A DNA stretch of 64,000 nt, from positions 2,666,001-2,730,000 of the forward strand of contig NZ_AP023287.1 in assembly GCF_014218295.1 (NCBI RefSeq), in the 5' to 3' direction. The notes beneath the pieces were generated by a model, which did no database searches, was not told the DNA's origin, and saw nothing but the letters and a program-made list of their open reading frames with translations. The DNA comes from Mycolicibacterium litorale (GTDB taxonomy: Bacteria; Actinomycetota; Actinomycetes; Mycobacteriales; Mycobacteriaceae). This document shows, piece after piece, positions 43,099 through 50,851 of the stretch. The first letter of the stretch is position 1; each line of letters starts with the position of its first letter. A program made the position numbers and the translations under genes.

Positions 43099-43791
43099 TC
43101 AGTCCAACAGCGCGGCGACGGGACTGTCGGCGAGGTGCGCGCGCAGGTCTTCGGCGTTCTCGAAGACCGCGCGCGCACCCGCCTCGGTCAGTTCGCCGCG
43201 CGACACCCCGCCGCTGAGCACACCGATCGACGGCACTCCGGCTCGCTGACACGCCTCGATGTCCCAGACCGCGTCCCCGACGAAGACCGCGCGACCCGTG
43301 TCCACCCCGGCGCGTTCCAGGGCGATGTGGACGATGTCCGGTTGAGGTTTGGCGGTGTCGACGTCTTCGCCGGAGGTCATCGCGGCGATGACGTCCTCAC
43401 TGTCGAGCACCTCGCGCAACACCTTCAGTTCGTCCTCGGGTGCGGAGGTGGCGAGCACCACCTGCAGCCCGAGTTCGTGCACCTTCTCCAGCAGCGCCCG
43501 CGCGCCGGGCAGCAACCGCAGCAGCCCCTTGGACTCCAGGTAGTAGCGCGAGTGGCCCTCTTTGAGGCGTTTGCGGGCGTCGTCGTCGGCGTCGGGCACC
43601 AGGGCGTCCAGCAGCGTGGAGCCGTCCATTCCGATGGATCGGTGCACACGCCACGATTCGACGGTCAATCCCTCGTCGGCGAACGAGCGGTGCCAGGCGT
43701 GAACGTGCAGATAGTTCGAATCGACCAGGGTGCCGTCGATATCGAAAAGCACGGCCGGTGCGGAACCGGCCGTGCTGTGCGGTTTGGTCAT
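43099..43791 (-). CDS. HAD-family phosphatase (phosphoglycolate-phosphatase-like)
   Basis: A 230-residue HAD hydrolase. Motif I is VLFDIDGTLVDSN (residues about 14-26), the cap-domain region follows (MDGSTLLDALVPDADD), motif II is VVLATSAPEDEL, the lysine is in DTAKPQPD, and motif IV is AVFVGDAVWDIEACQRAGV. The order and length match the phosphoglycolate phosphatase/beta-phosphoglucomutase group of cytosolic phosphatases. The substrate is not predictable. Its start overlaps the stop of the upstream membrane protein gene by 4 bp (ATGA), indicating an operon. Confidence 0.87.
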   Translation of the reverse strand: MTKPHSTAGSAPAVLFDIDGTLVDSNYLHVHAWHRSFADEGLTVESWRVHRSIGMDGSTLLDALVPDADDDARKRLKEGHSRYYLESKGLLRLLPGARALLEKVHELGLQVVLATSAPEDELKVLREVLDSEDVIAAMTSGEDVDTAKPQPDIVHIALERAGVDTGRAVFVGDAVWDIEACQRAGVPSIGVLSGGVSRGELTEAGARAVFENAEDLRAHLADSPVAALLD

Positions 43792-44327
43792 CGGATGGGA
43801 CGGTCGGCCGCGGTGCGGCCGTGGTCATCGGTCACGTTCGGATCCTGGGCGCCCGGTTGCCGACCGAAGGCCTGGTGGCTGTCGGGGGCATCGCCGTGGA
43901 GGTCGCCGCGGGGTGCGCCACGCAGGTCCTCGTGCTTACCGGCGACCGGCGTGTCCGGCTGCATGTCATCGGCTTTCGGTGTGTGCGGGTCGATCTCGTC
44001 GGCGAGCTTGCGCCGCTCGTCGAGTTCCTGGCGCGACGTCGTCACCGCGTCGCGGTGGGTGGACGCGACATCGCGCAACCGGGCGGCCTCGGCAGCTTTG
44101 GCTTCCGCCTCTGCCTCGGCGGCTCTGGCCTTGGCTTCGGTCTGCTGGGCCACGAGGTCGCGCTTCTCGACCCGTTGATGATGTTCCTGCACTTCCTCGC
44201 GGATGCGCTGAGCTTCGAGGTGGCGGTGTTCGTTGCGGCGTTTACGGGCCAGCATCGCCAGGGCGGCGATCACCAGCAGCGCCACCACCACGGCGATGAC
44301 GATCCAGACGACGGTGTTGGTAGCCAC
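43788..44327 (-). CDS. Membrane-anchored coiled-coil protein
   Basis: A 179-residue protein, function not recognised. One N-terminal helix spans the membrane (VVWIVIAVVVALLVIAALAML, residues 6-26), followed by a basic stretch and a coiled-coil rich in Ala, Glu, Lys and Arg (about residues 35-110, with KARAAEAEAEAKAAEAARLR). The end is Asp/His/Pro-rich and probably disordered. Such single-anchor coiled-coil proteins are common in mycobacteria, often linked to envelope organisation. It is translationally coupled to the HAD phosphatase downstream. Confidence 0.75.
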   Translation of the reverse strand: MATNTVVWIVIAVVVALLVIAALAMLARKRRNEHRHLEAQRIREEVQEHHQRVEKRDLVAQQTEAKARAAEAEAEAKAAEAARLRDVASTHRDAVTTSRQELDERRKLADEIDPHTPKADDMQPDTPVAGKHEDLRGAPRGDLHGDAPDSHQAFGRQPGAQDPNVTDDHGRTAADRPIR

Positions 44328-44387
44328 GTCGGCTCCTTCGATAGGTCGGGCATGGTCGAGCTATTGACCGTCCCGCTGATTACGGGT

Positions 44388-44421
44388 GCCCGCCCACACC
44401 ACCGGCTAAACGGTGGCGGGC
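44388..44421 (-). terminator. Stem-loop after the mannosyltransferase gene
   Basis: CCACCG/CGGTGG with loop GCTAAA, extended by GCCCG/CGGGC across a six-base bulge, forms a stem adjoining the stop of the minus-strand mannosyltransferase gene. No T-run follows. It may end that transcript before the coiled-coil protein gene. Confidence 0.42.
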
Positions 44422-45527
44422 TACCGCGGACCCATCGCGGCCAGCATGCCCGCAGCGGCCCGCGGCCAGGTGAACTGTTCGGCACGTCGACGCGCGTTGC
44501 TGCGGCGCAGCGCCTCCGGGATCTCGATCACGCTGTGAACGGCGTGTGCGATGGCTTCGGGGTCGTTGTCGGCCGCCGCGCCGCTGTCGGCGGTGAGGAT
44601 CTCCGCGAGCGCCGACGTCTGCGACACGACCGCGGGCGTTCCGCATGCCAGCGCCTCCAACGCCGCCAGGCCGAATGTCTCGTGCGGACCGGGGGCGAGT
44701 GCCACGTCGGCGGACGCCAGGATGCCGGCGACCGTGTCGCGGCAACCGATGAAGCCGGTGAAATGGACGGGCAGCCCGGCGGCCTGGCGTTCGAGGCGTT
44801 GCCGCAGCGGGCCTTCGCCCACCACGACCAGGTGCGCGTCGGTTCCGGAATCCCGCAGCGCGGCAACCGCGTCGATGCTGCGGTGCGCGTGCTTCTCGAC
44901 CGACAGCCTGCCACAGTGCACGAGGAGTGTCTGGTCGTGATCGGCCCACCGCTTCCGCACCTCCGCTGAGCGCCGCCGGGGGTGGAACTGGTCGAGGTCC
45001 ACTCCGAGCGGCACTGTGACGACGTTGGTGGCGTCGATCCGGTCGAACTCCCTGCGCGCGAACGCCGTCGTGCACACCACGGTGTCGTAGTTGCCCGCGG
45101 TGCGACGGTTGGCGGCGTCCGCGAGCAGGCGGGCGGTTCGTCCGGGCAGCACCTGACCGATCAACCGGTCGAGCCGTTCGTGAGAGATCATCACCGTCGC
45201 GGCACCGTGCCGTCGCCCCCATCCTCCGAGCGATCGCAGGGTCAGCCGGTCGGAGACCTCGATCGCGTCGGGACTCAGCTCGTTGAGCAACGCGGTGACC
45301 GGTCCGGGCAGGACGGCGCGGTAGCCGCCGGTGAACGGGATCAGGCGAGCGGGCAGGGTGATCCGGGTGACACCGCTCGGCAGGCGCTGGTGTTCGGTGC
45401 GACGGCCGGGGACCACGAGGAACACCTCGTGGCCGGCCGCACAGTACTCCGCGCCGAGCCGATCGACCGCGGTGCGGAGCCCGCCGGAGCGGGGTCCGTA
45501 GAAGTTAGCGACCTGTACCACGCGCAC
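44421..45527 (-). CDS. mgtA: GDP-mannose-dependent alpha-mannosyltransferase, MgtA type (GT4)
   Basis: A 368-residue GT-B glycosyltransferase. RVVQVANFYGPRSGGLRTAVDRLGAEYCAAGHEVFLVVPG at the start, VMISHERLDRL in the middle and the donor site GPHETFGLAALEALACGTPAVVSQTSA (EX7E motif) near the end agree closely with the Rv0557 MgtA sequence as I remember it. MgtA adds mannose from GDP-mannose to a glucuronosyl-diacylglycerol glycolipid in lipomannan-type biosynthesis at the cytoplasmic membrane. The GTG at 45527 gives the family start. In M. tuberculosis mgtA lies among menaquinone genes, which are absent here, so this may be a moved copy or a paralogue. Confidence 0.85.
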   Translation of the reverse strand: MRVVQVANFYGPRSGGLRTAVDRLGAEYCAAGHEVFLVVPGRRTEHQRLPSGVTRITLPARLIPFTGGYRAVLPGPVTALLNELSPDAIEVSDRLTLRSLGGWGRRHGAATVMISHERLDRLIGQVLPGRTARLLADAANRRTAGNYDTVVCTTAFARREFDRIDATNVVTVPLGVDLDQFHPRRRSAEVRKRWADHDQTLLVHCGRLSVEKHAHRSIDAVAALRDSGTDAHLVVVGEGPLRQRLERQAAGLPVHFTGFIGCRDTVAGILASADVALAPGPHETFGLAALEALACGTPAVVSQTSALAEILTADSGAAADNDPEAIAHAVHSVIEIPEALRRSNARRRAEQFTWPRAAAGMLAAMGPR

Positions 45528-45662
45528 ATCTCGATGACAGCGTCGCAGCCTGTGCGCTCCGCTGCGACCGGTCGACGGGTGACTGAACGGGCCGTGAACC
45601 CTTCTCGCCTCCGCGGACCTCCGGGAATCCCACACCGGCGAGGACGACCACCCGAACAGGTG

Positions 45663-46577
45663 TCACCGGGCGAGGTAGCGGGTGAACCAGTCCTGCACCC
45701 GGGTCCACGCGTCGGCGGCAGCGGTGGCGTTGTACCGCTCACCGGTGTCGTTGAAGAACGCGTGATTGGCGTCGGGTTCGGTGACGAGTTCGAACACCAT
45801 GCCTGCCCTCTCCAGCGCGGCGCGGGCGACCGGTTCGGTGGCGTTGACGCGTTGGTCTTGGGCGGCATAGATACCCAGTACCGCAACGTCTTTCGAGCCG
45901 GAGAAGTCGGGGTTCTCGGGTGTCGGGCCGTAGAACGGCACCGCGGCGGCAAGCCGGGGCTCCCCCGAGGCCAGCAGACGCCACACCATGCCTCCGCCCA
46001 TGCAGAACCCGACCGCCGCGAGTTTGCGATCCGGCACCCGGCGTCCCAGCTCGGCGATGCCCGACTTGAGGTCGGCGACGGCCTCTTCCGGCGGCAACTT
46101 GCTCAGCGCCGCCGTGGCTTCGGCCGGGTCGGCGAACGCCGCGGTGCCGCCCTGACCAGAGAGGAGGTCGATCGCGAGCGCAGAGTAGCCGATGCCGGCG
46201 AATCGGCCGGCCACCGAACGGATGTAGTCGTTGAGCCCCTTGTTCTCGTGGACGACCAACACGGCGCCGCGCGGTTCGGCCGCGGCGGCCCACGCGCCCC
46301 GCAGTTGACCGCGCGGCCCGGCCCACGTCACCGGTTCCGTCGGCACCGCACCCTCGGCCCCCGGCGGCGGGGCGCTCACCGTGGCGGCGCCACTCGAGGT
46401 GACCGGGGCCTCCGCCTCCGGTTGCCGGTTCTCCGCGCACGCGGCGAACAATGCCGTGGCGCCCGCCGTGCCGATGCCCAGCAGGGAGAGCCTGCGCAGT
46501 GCCTCACGGCGGGACAGCAAGCCGTCGACGTGGTCGGTGGCGATCTCTTCGGCGATGTAGCGCTGCAACGGTGTCAC
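45663..46577 (-). CDS. Exported lipoprotein dienelactone-hydrolase-family enzyme
   Basis: A 304-residue dienelactone hydrolase. The catalytic cysteine is in VGFCMGGGMVWRL, the aspartate in IYAAQDQRVN and the histidine in DANHAFFN, giving the Cys-Asp-His triad. Unusually for the family, the N-terminus carries a twin-arginine-like export signal (SRREALRRLSLLGIGTAGATAL) ending in a lipobox LFAAC, so the enzyme is predicted to be folded in the cytoplasm, exported by Tat and lipid-anchored outside. It would cleave lactones or esters. The GTG at 46577 starts the family N-terminal extension. It is divergent from an amidohydrolase gene across 155 bp. Confidence 0.85.
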   Translation of the reverse strand: MTPLQRYIAEEIATDHVDGLLSRREALRRLSLLGIGTAGATALFAACAENRQPEAEAPVTSSGAATVSAPPPGAEGAVPTEPVTWAGPRGQLRGAWAAAAEPRGAVLVVHENKGLNDYIRSVAGRFAGIGYSALAIDLLSGQGGTAAFADPAEATAALSKLPPEEAVADLKSGIAELGRRVPDRKLAAVGFCMGGGMVWRLLASGEPRLAAAVPFYGPTPENPDFSGSKDVAVLGIYAAQDQRVNATEPVARAALERAGMVFELVTEPDANHAFFNDTGERYNATAAADAWTRVQDWFTRYLAR

Positions 46578-46676
46578 CTTCGCGAGTATGCGCCGCGCGT
46601 GGAACGGCCGGTGCCGATTGCCGCCCGCGCATCGACGGCGACGGAGACAGCGTCCGCAGTTCAGTAGACACATCGG

Positions 46677-46696
46677 GAAATCTGTGCACAGATTTC
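46677..46696. promoter_or_regulatory. Perfect 20-bp palindrome upstream of amidohydrolase promoter
   Basis: GAAATCTGTGCACAGATTTC is an uninterrupted perfect palindrome ending one base before the TTGACA -35 at 46698. It lies about 100 bp before the divergent dienelactone hydrolase start. A perfect 20-bp palindrome in 70% GC DNA is unlikely by chance; it suits a dimeric regulator, activating from upstream or partly blocking -35. The regulator is unknown. Confidence 0.75.
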
Positions 46697-46697
46697 G

Positions 46698-46726
46698 TTG
46701 ACACCTGCGTTACCGGGTTGTTCTAT
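46698..46726 (+). promoter_or_regulatory. Promoter of amidohydrolase gene, probable leaderless transcript
   Basis: TTGACA at 46698-46703 is followed 17 bp later by TTCTAT at 46721-46726. A start point seven bases on would be the G of the GTG at 46733, so the mRNA would have no leader, as is frequent in mycobacteria. No ribosome-binding site is visible before this GTG, in agreement. Confidence 0.55.
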
Positions 46727-46732
46727 GACAAC

Positions 46733-48520
46733 GTGACCTACGACACGATCATCCGTAACGGCCGCTGGTTCGACGGCACCGGGGCGCCGTCGGCGGTCCG
46801 CACCATCGGCATCCGCGACGGCCACATCGTCACCATCACGCCCGACGACCTCGACGCCTCCGGATGCCCGCAGGTCATCGACGCCACCGGCAAGTGGGTG
46901 CTGCCCGGAATGCTCGACATCCACACCCACTACGACATCGAGGTGCTCGAGGGCCCGGCGCTCGTCGAATCGCTGCGACACGGCGTGACGACGGTGATGC
47001 TGGGGTCGTGCTCGCTGTCGACCGTCCACGTCGACGGCACCGACGCCGGAGACCTCTTCGGCCGCGTCGAGGCCATTCCCCGTGAGCACGTCATCGCCGC
47101 GGTCGACCGGCACAAGACCTGGACCACGTGCGAGGAGTACGTCACCGCGCTCGAATCGCGGCCGCTGGGTCCGAACGTCTGCGCGTTCATCGGCCACAGC
47201 GACATGCGGACCGCGGTCATGGGTCTCGACCGCGCCACCCGCAAGACCGAGCGACCGACGGCCGCCGAACAGGCCCGCATGGAGGAGATGCTGGGCGAGG
47301 CGCTGCAGGCCGGGTTCGTCGGCATGTCGTCGCAACAACTCCTGTTCGACAAGGTCGACGGCGACACCTGCCGCTCCCGCACCCTTCCCTCGACGTACGC
47401 CAAACCGCGCGAACTGCGCCGGCTCAAGGCGCTCCTACGGCGCAGCGGCCGCGTCCTGCAGTCCGGCCCGGACATCGAGAATCCCCTCAACCTCGGTTCC
47501 CAGGTGGCCCAGTCGCTCGGGATCTTCCGCAACCCGCTCAAGACCAGCCTGCTCTCGGCGGCCGACGTCAAATCCAACCCGTACGCGATCCGCGCGATGG
47601 GCCCCGTCGCGCGATTCGTCAACCGCCTCGGCGGCAACTTCCGCTGGCAGCACCTGCCCGTGCCGTTCGAGGTCTACGCCGACGGCATCGATCTGGTGGT
47701 CTTCGAGGAGTTCGGCGCCGGCGCCGCCGCGCTGCACCTGCGCGACGAGGTCGAGCGCAACGCCCTGATGCGTGACGAGGACTACCGCCGCCGCTTCCGC
47801 AAGGACTACGAGAACAAGATGGGCGTGCGGGTGTGGCACCGCGACTTCTTCGACGCCGAGATCGTGGCCTGCCCGGACGACTCGCTCGTCGGTAAGTCGT
47901 TCGGGCTGGTCGGCGTGGAGCGGGGTCTGCATCCCGTGGACGCGTTCCTCGACCTGGTGCTCGAGTACGGCCGCGACGTCCGTTGGCGCACCACCATTTC
48001 CAATCACCGTCCGGAGGTCCTCAAGAAGATGGCCCGGGAGCCGGGGATCCAGATGGGTTTCTCCGACGCCGGGGCGCATCTGCGCAACATGGCGTTCTAC
48101 AACATGGGCCTGCGGCTGCTGCGTCACGTCCACGACGCCGAGAAGGCCGGCCGGCCGTTCATGTCCGTCGAGCAGGCGGTGCACCGCCTCACCGGTGAAC
48201 TCGCCGACTGGTACCGCTTGGACGCCGGACACCTGCGCGTCGGGGACCGGGCCGACATCGTGGTCGTCGACCCGGCCCACCTCGACTCGACGCTCGACGC
48301 GTACGCCGAGGACCGCGTTCCGTTCTACGGCGGGCTCGAACGGATGGTCAACCGCAACGACGACACGGTCAGCGCGGTCCTGGTCAGCGGCCGCACCGTG
48401 TTCCGCGACGGCGCACCGACCGAACTGGTCGGCACCCAGCGCACCGGTCGGTTCCTGCGGGCCGCCCACCGCGCCCCCGCCGTACCGGCGTCGGCTTCGG
48501 AGTTCGCCAGTGTCGGTTGA
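46733..48520 (+). CDS. Amidohydrolase, N-acyl-D-amino-acid deacylase-like
   Basis: A 595-residue amidohydrolase-superfamily enzyme. The beta-sandwich start TYDTIIRNGRWFDGTGAP leads to VLPGMLDIHTHYDIEV (His-x-His metal site, about residue 64), the metal cysteine in VMLGSCSLS, ICAFIGHSDMR-like and GFSDAGAHLRNMAFYN (metal aspartate), and the closing VGDRADIVVVDPAHL. These match the D-aminoacylase group, which removes acyl groups from D-amino acids; the true substrate is uncertain, because mycobacterial members form a separate branch. The stop overlaps the start of the SnoaL-like gene by 11 bp, implying co-transcription. Confidence 0.82.
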   Translation: MTYDTIIRNGRWFDGTGAPSAVRTIGIRDGHIVTITPDDLDASGCPQVIDATGKWVLPGMLDIHTHYDIEVLEGPALVESLRHGVTTVMLGSCSLSTVHVDGTDAGDLFGRVEAIPREHVIAAVDRHKTWTTCEEYVTALESRPLGPNVCAFIGHSDMRTAVMGLDRATRKTERPTAAEQARMEEMLGEALQAGFVGMSSQQLLFDKVDGDTCRSRTLPSTYAKPRELRRLKALLRRSGRVLQSGPDIENPLNLGSQVAQSLGIFRNPLKTSLLSAADVKSNPYAIRAMGPVARFVNRLGGNFRWQHLPVPFEVYADGIDLVVFEEFGAGAAALHLRDEVERNALMRDEDYRRRFRKDYENKMGVRVWHRDFFDAEIVACPDDSLVGKSFGLVGVERGLHPVDAFLDLVLEYGRDVRWRTTISNHRPEVLKKMAREPGIQMGFSDAGAHLRNMAFYNMGLRLLRHVHDAEKAGRPFMSVEQAVHRLTGELADWYRLDAGHLRVGDRADIVVVDPAHLDSTLDAYAEDRVPFYGGLERMVNRNDDTVSAVLVSGRTVFRDGAPTELVGTQRTGRFLRAAHRAPAVPASASEFASVG

Positions 48521-48953
48521 GGATACGGTCCTGGGCCTGTGGAAGTCGCTGTCCGCCCGGGACTGGGACGCGGTGACGACGTACCTGTCCGACGACTGCA
48601 TCTACGCCGACATGCCGGTCGGACCGGCGCTGGCCGCCCGCGGCCCCGAGGACATCGTCAAACGGCTCAAGGTCGGACTCGAACCGCTCGCCGGGTATGA
48701 GAACCACGACGGGCTGCTGGTGACCAACGGCGCCGACGCCATGTACGAACACTCCGAGACGTGGAAGTGGGCGACCGGTGAGACCGCGCTGCTGCGCTTC
48801 GTCACCGTCCACCGCGTCGAGGACGGCAAGATCACGCTGTGGAAGGACTACTGGGACATGTCGGGGCTGACGGCCACCGCACCACCCACGTGGCTCGAGG
48901 ACCTCGCGACGGCCGACACCTCCTGGGTGTTCGACGCGACCGGGATGATCTGA
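48510..48953 (+). CDS. SnoaL/NTF2-like protein (limonene epoxide hydrolase-type fold)
   Basis: A 147-residue protein with the NTF2-like cone fold: opening VLGLWKSLSARDWDAVTTYLSDDCIYADMPVGPALAARGPEDIVKRLK, strands ETALLRFVTVHRVEDGKITLWKDYWD at the end. The WKDYWD block with paired acidic residues is seen in the limonene-1,2-epoxide hydrolase branch of mycobacterial proteins. It may hydrolyse an epoxide or only bind a small molecule. The GTG at 48510 overlaps the amidohydrolase gene by 11 bp, and the two probably work on the same compound. Confidence 0.78.
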   Translation: MSVEDTVLGLWKSLSARDWDAVTTYLSDDCIYADMPVGPALAARGPEDIVKRLKVGLEPLAGYENHDGLLVTNGADAMYEHSETWKWATGETALLRFVTVHRVEDGKITLWKDYWDMSGLTATAPPTWLEDLATADTSWVFDATGMI

Positions 48954-48977
48954 GCGGGCGCGCACGCGGTCTCGCGG

Positions 48978-50345
48978 TCACACACTCCAGGCCATCCGGA
49001 ATGTGTCGGCCATCTCCTGCGGCGACAGCGCTCCGAAGTTCTCCGCCTCGTAGCGCCGCACCGCGACCACGGCGTCGACGACGTCGTCACCGAGGATCCG
49101 GCGCATCGAGGCGGACTGGTCGAGAACGCGCAGCGCGTCGAGTTGCCCGGCCGGCAGCAGGACCGTGCCCGCCTGTGCCCGTTGATCTTCGGTGAGTGTC
49201 GCCGGGTCCACGCTGGTCTCTTTCGGCAGCGCCGACTCGCGTTCGATGCCGTCGAGCGCCAACCCGAGGATCGCCGCCGATGCGAGGTAGGGGTTGGCCG
49301 AGGGGTCACCGACCTTGACCTCGACGTTGCCGCCGTGGATGTTGGCGGGGCCGCCCTGCAGGAACCGCACGGCGGCTTCCCGGTTCTCGGTGCCCCAGCA
49401 GACGTAGGCGCCCGACCACAGACCCGGCTGCATCCGCAGGCCCGAAAGCAGTGAACCGCAGAGGATTCCCTGCGCTTCGGGCAGGCCGGCGACCAGCCCG
49501 GCGACGGCGTGCTCGCCCTCGGGTGTCATACCGTGCGCGCCCGAACCGTCGGAGAACAGCGGAGTCCCGTCACGCACCAGCGAGAAGTGCTGGTGCGCAC
49601 CGTTTCCCACACTGCCGGCGAACGGGACGGGCGACAGGCTCACCCGCATCCCGTACCGGCGGGCCACCCGGCTGACGATGATGCGCATCAGCACCAGCAG
49701 ATCCGCCGCGGCGACCGGCGACATCGGAGGCAGCGAGATCTCGAACTGGTTCGCCCCGTACTCGGGGTGGAACTGTTCCATCGGGATACCCGAACTCGTC
49801 GCCGCATCGGTCACGTCACGGACGAAGCCTTCGTGCTCCAGCACCCCCGCCAGGCCGTACTGCGCCCACAGCGTCGACGGCAACCGGCCGCCGTCCGGAC
49901 CGACGAGGACGAACTCCATCTCATGGCCGACCGAGGCGGTCAGGCCGGCGGCGGACAGCCGCTCCTCCACCCGGCGCAGCGCACCACGGGTGCAGTACGG
50001 GTCGGGTTCGCCGTTCTGGTCGAAGAATCCGCCCGGCGCCCAGGCCAATCCGTCACCCAGGATGCGCAGCGCGCCGAGGTCGATGCGGATGCGCTGATCG
50101 CCGACCACGCTGATGCCGTCGCCGAAGACGATGCCGGTCTGGTCGATCGCGAACGCGTGCCACACCGGGCTGGCGCCCAGCCCTGGATCGGCGAAGGCTC
50201 CCATCCGGCGCAGCGGAACGGTCTTGGCGTGGGTGAGTCCCGCCGGGTTGACCACCGTGCCGATCAAGGTGGCGACACCGTCGGACTCCAGTTGCGCGAT
50301 GGCGGCGGCGGCGAGGGGTTTGGCGGCCATATCGCGCCCGATCAC
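48978..50345 (-). CDS. glnA3: Glutamine synthetase-like enzyme (GlnA3-type)
   Basis: A 455-residue glutamine synthetase family protein. The beta-grasp part contains HAKTVPLRRM and the catalytic part GHEMEFVLV (metal glutamates), EQFHPEYGANQFEISL, GNGAHQHFSLV (ATP/metal histidine) and SANPYLASAAILGLALDGI. It differs from GlnA1 in lacking the adenylylation site region and in length. By neighbourhood (exporter and bacterioferritin upstream) it corresponds to Rv1878 glnA3. GlnA3-type enzymes gamma-glutamylate polyamines or ethanolamine in actinobacteria; glutamine synthesis is unlikely. The GTG at 50345 overlaps the upstream stop (GTGA); ATG 50330 is the alternative. Confidence 0.85.
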   Translation of the reverse strand: MIGRDMAAKPLAAAAIAQLESDGVATLIGTVVNPAGLTHAKTVPLRRMGAFADPGLGASPVWHAFAIDQTGIVFGDGISVVGDQRIRIDLGALRILGDGLAWAPGGFFDQNGEPDPYCTRGALRRVEERLSAAGLTASVGHEMEFVLVGPDGGRLPSTLWAQYGLAGVLEHEGFVRDVTDAATSSGIPMEQFHPEYGANQFEISLPPMSPVAAADLLVLMRIIVSRVARRYGMRVSLSPVPFAGSVGNGAHQHFSLVRDGTPLFSDGSGAHGMTPEGEHAVAGLVAGLPEAQGILCGSLLSGLRMQPGLWSGAYVCWGTENREAAVRFLQGGPANIHGGNVEVKVGDPSANPYLASAAILGLALDGIERESALPKETSVDPATLTEDQRAQAGTVLLPAGQLDALRVLDQSASMRRILGDDVVDAVVAVRRYEAENFGALSPQEMADTFRMAWSV

Positions 50346-50824
50346 AAAGTGAGCCGGCAGCTCTGGCCGATGTCGAGGGTGCTCAGCACCCGCCCCATGC
50401 CGACCCACATCGCACAGGACAACGCCAGATCGGTGATCAGGTCGGCGTCGAAGTGCTCCCCCGCCCTGGCCCAGAAGTCCTCGTCGTCACGCAGTCCGGT
50501 GTGGTCGGTCGCGAAACGGTGCGCGAACTCCGCCGCGATGCGTTCGGCGGGGCTGTATCCGGGCCAGGTGCGCCACTGGTCGGCGTACCGGTAGAGGTCT
50601 TCGTCGACGCCTTCCGCGGCGCCCTCGGAGTCGCGGGTGTTCTGACACACCACGCACTCGTTGGCGTTCGCGATGACGACCCGCGCGAGTTCGCGCACCC
50701 GCATGGGCAACCGGCCCTTGGTGTAGACGGCGTGGCTGAACCCGGCCATGGCCGCACCGAGATCGGGTGAGCGGACCGCGAACGCGGTGATGTCGTCGTC
50801 GGCGAAGTCCCCGATTCGGCTCAT
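50342..50824 (-). CDS. Carboxymuconolactone decarboxylase/AhpD-like protein
   Basis: A 160-residue all-helical AhpD-fold protein. The redox motif NECVVCQNTRDSEG (CxxC, about residue 58) with the following helix is the family signature; PMRVRELARVVIANANECVVC leads into it. Members are peroxidase-linked thiol reductases or gamma-carboxymuconolactone decarboxylases; with an intact CxxC a redox role is more likely. It is inserted between the exporter and glnA3, is coupled to glnA3 by a 4-bp overlap and follows the exporter by 27 bp. ATG 50824 is used; ATG/GTG a few codons upstream are possible. Confidence 0.82.
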   Translation of the reverse strand: MSRIGDFADDDITAFAVRSPDLGAAMAGFSHAVYTKGRLPMRVRELARVVIANANECVVCQNTRDSEGAAEGVDEDLYRYADQWRTWPGYSPAERIAAEFAHRFATDHTGLRDDEDFWARAGEHFDADLITDLALSCAMWVGMGRVLSTLDIGQSCRLTL

Positions 50825-50851
50825 GGGGCGCATGTTACGCGCCGGGCGAGG

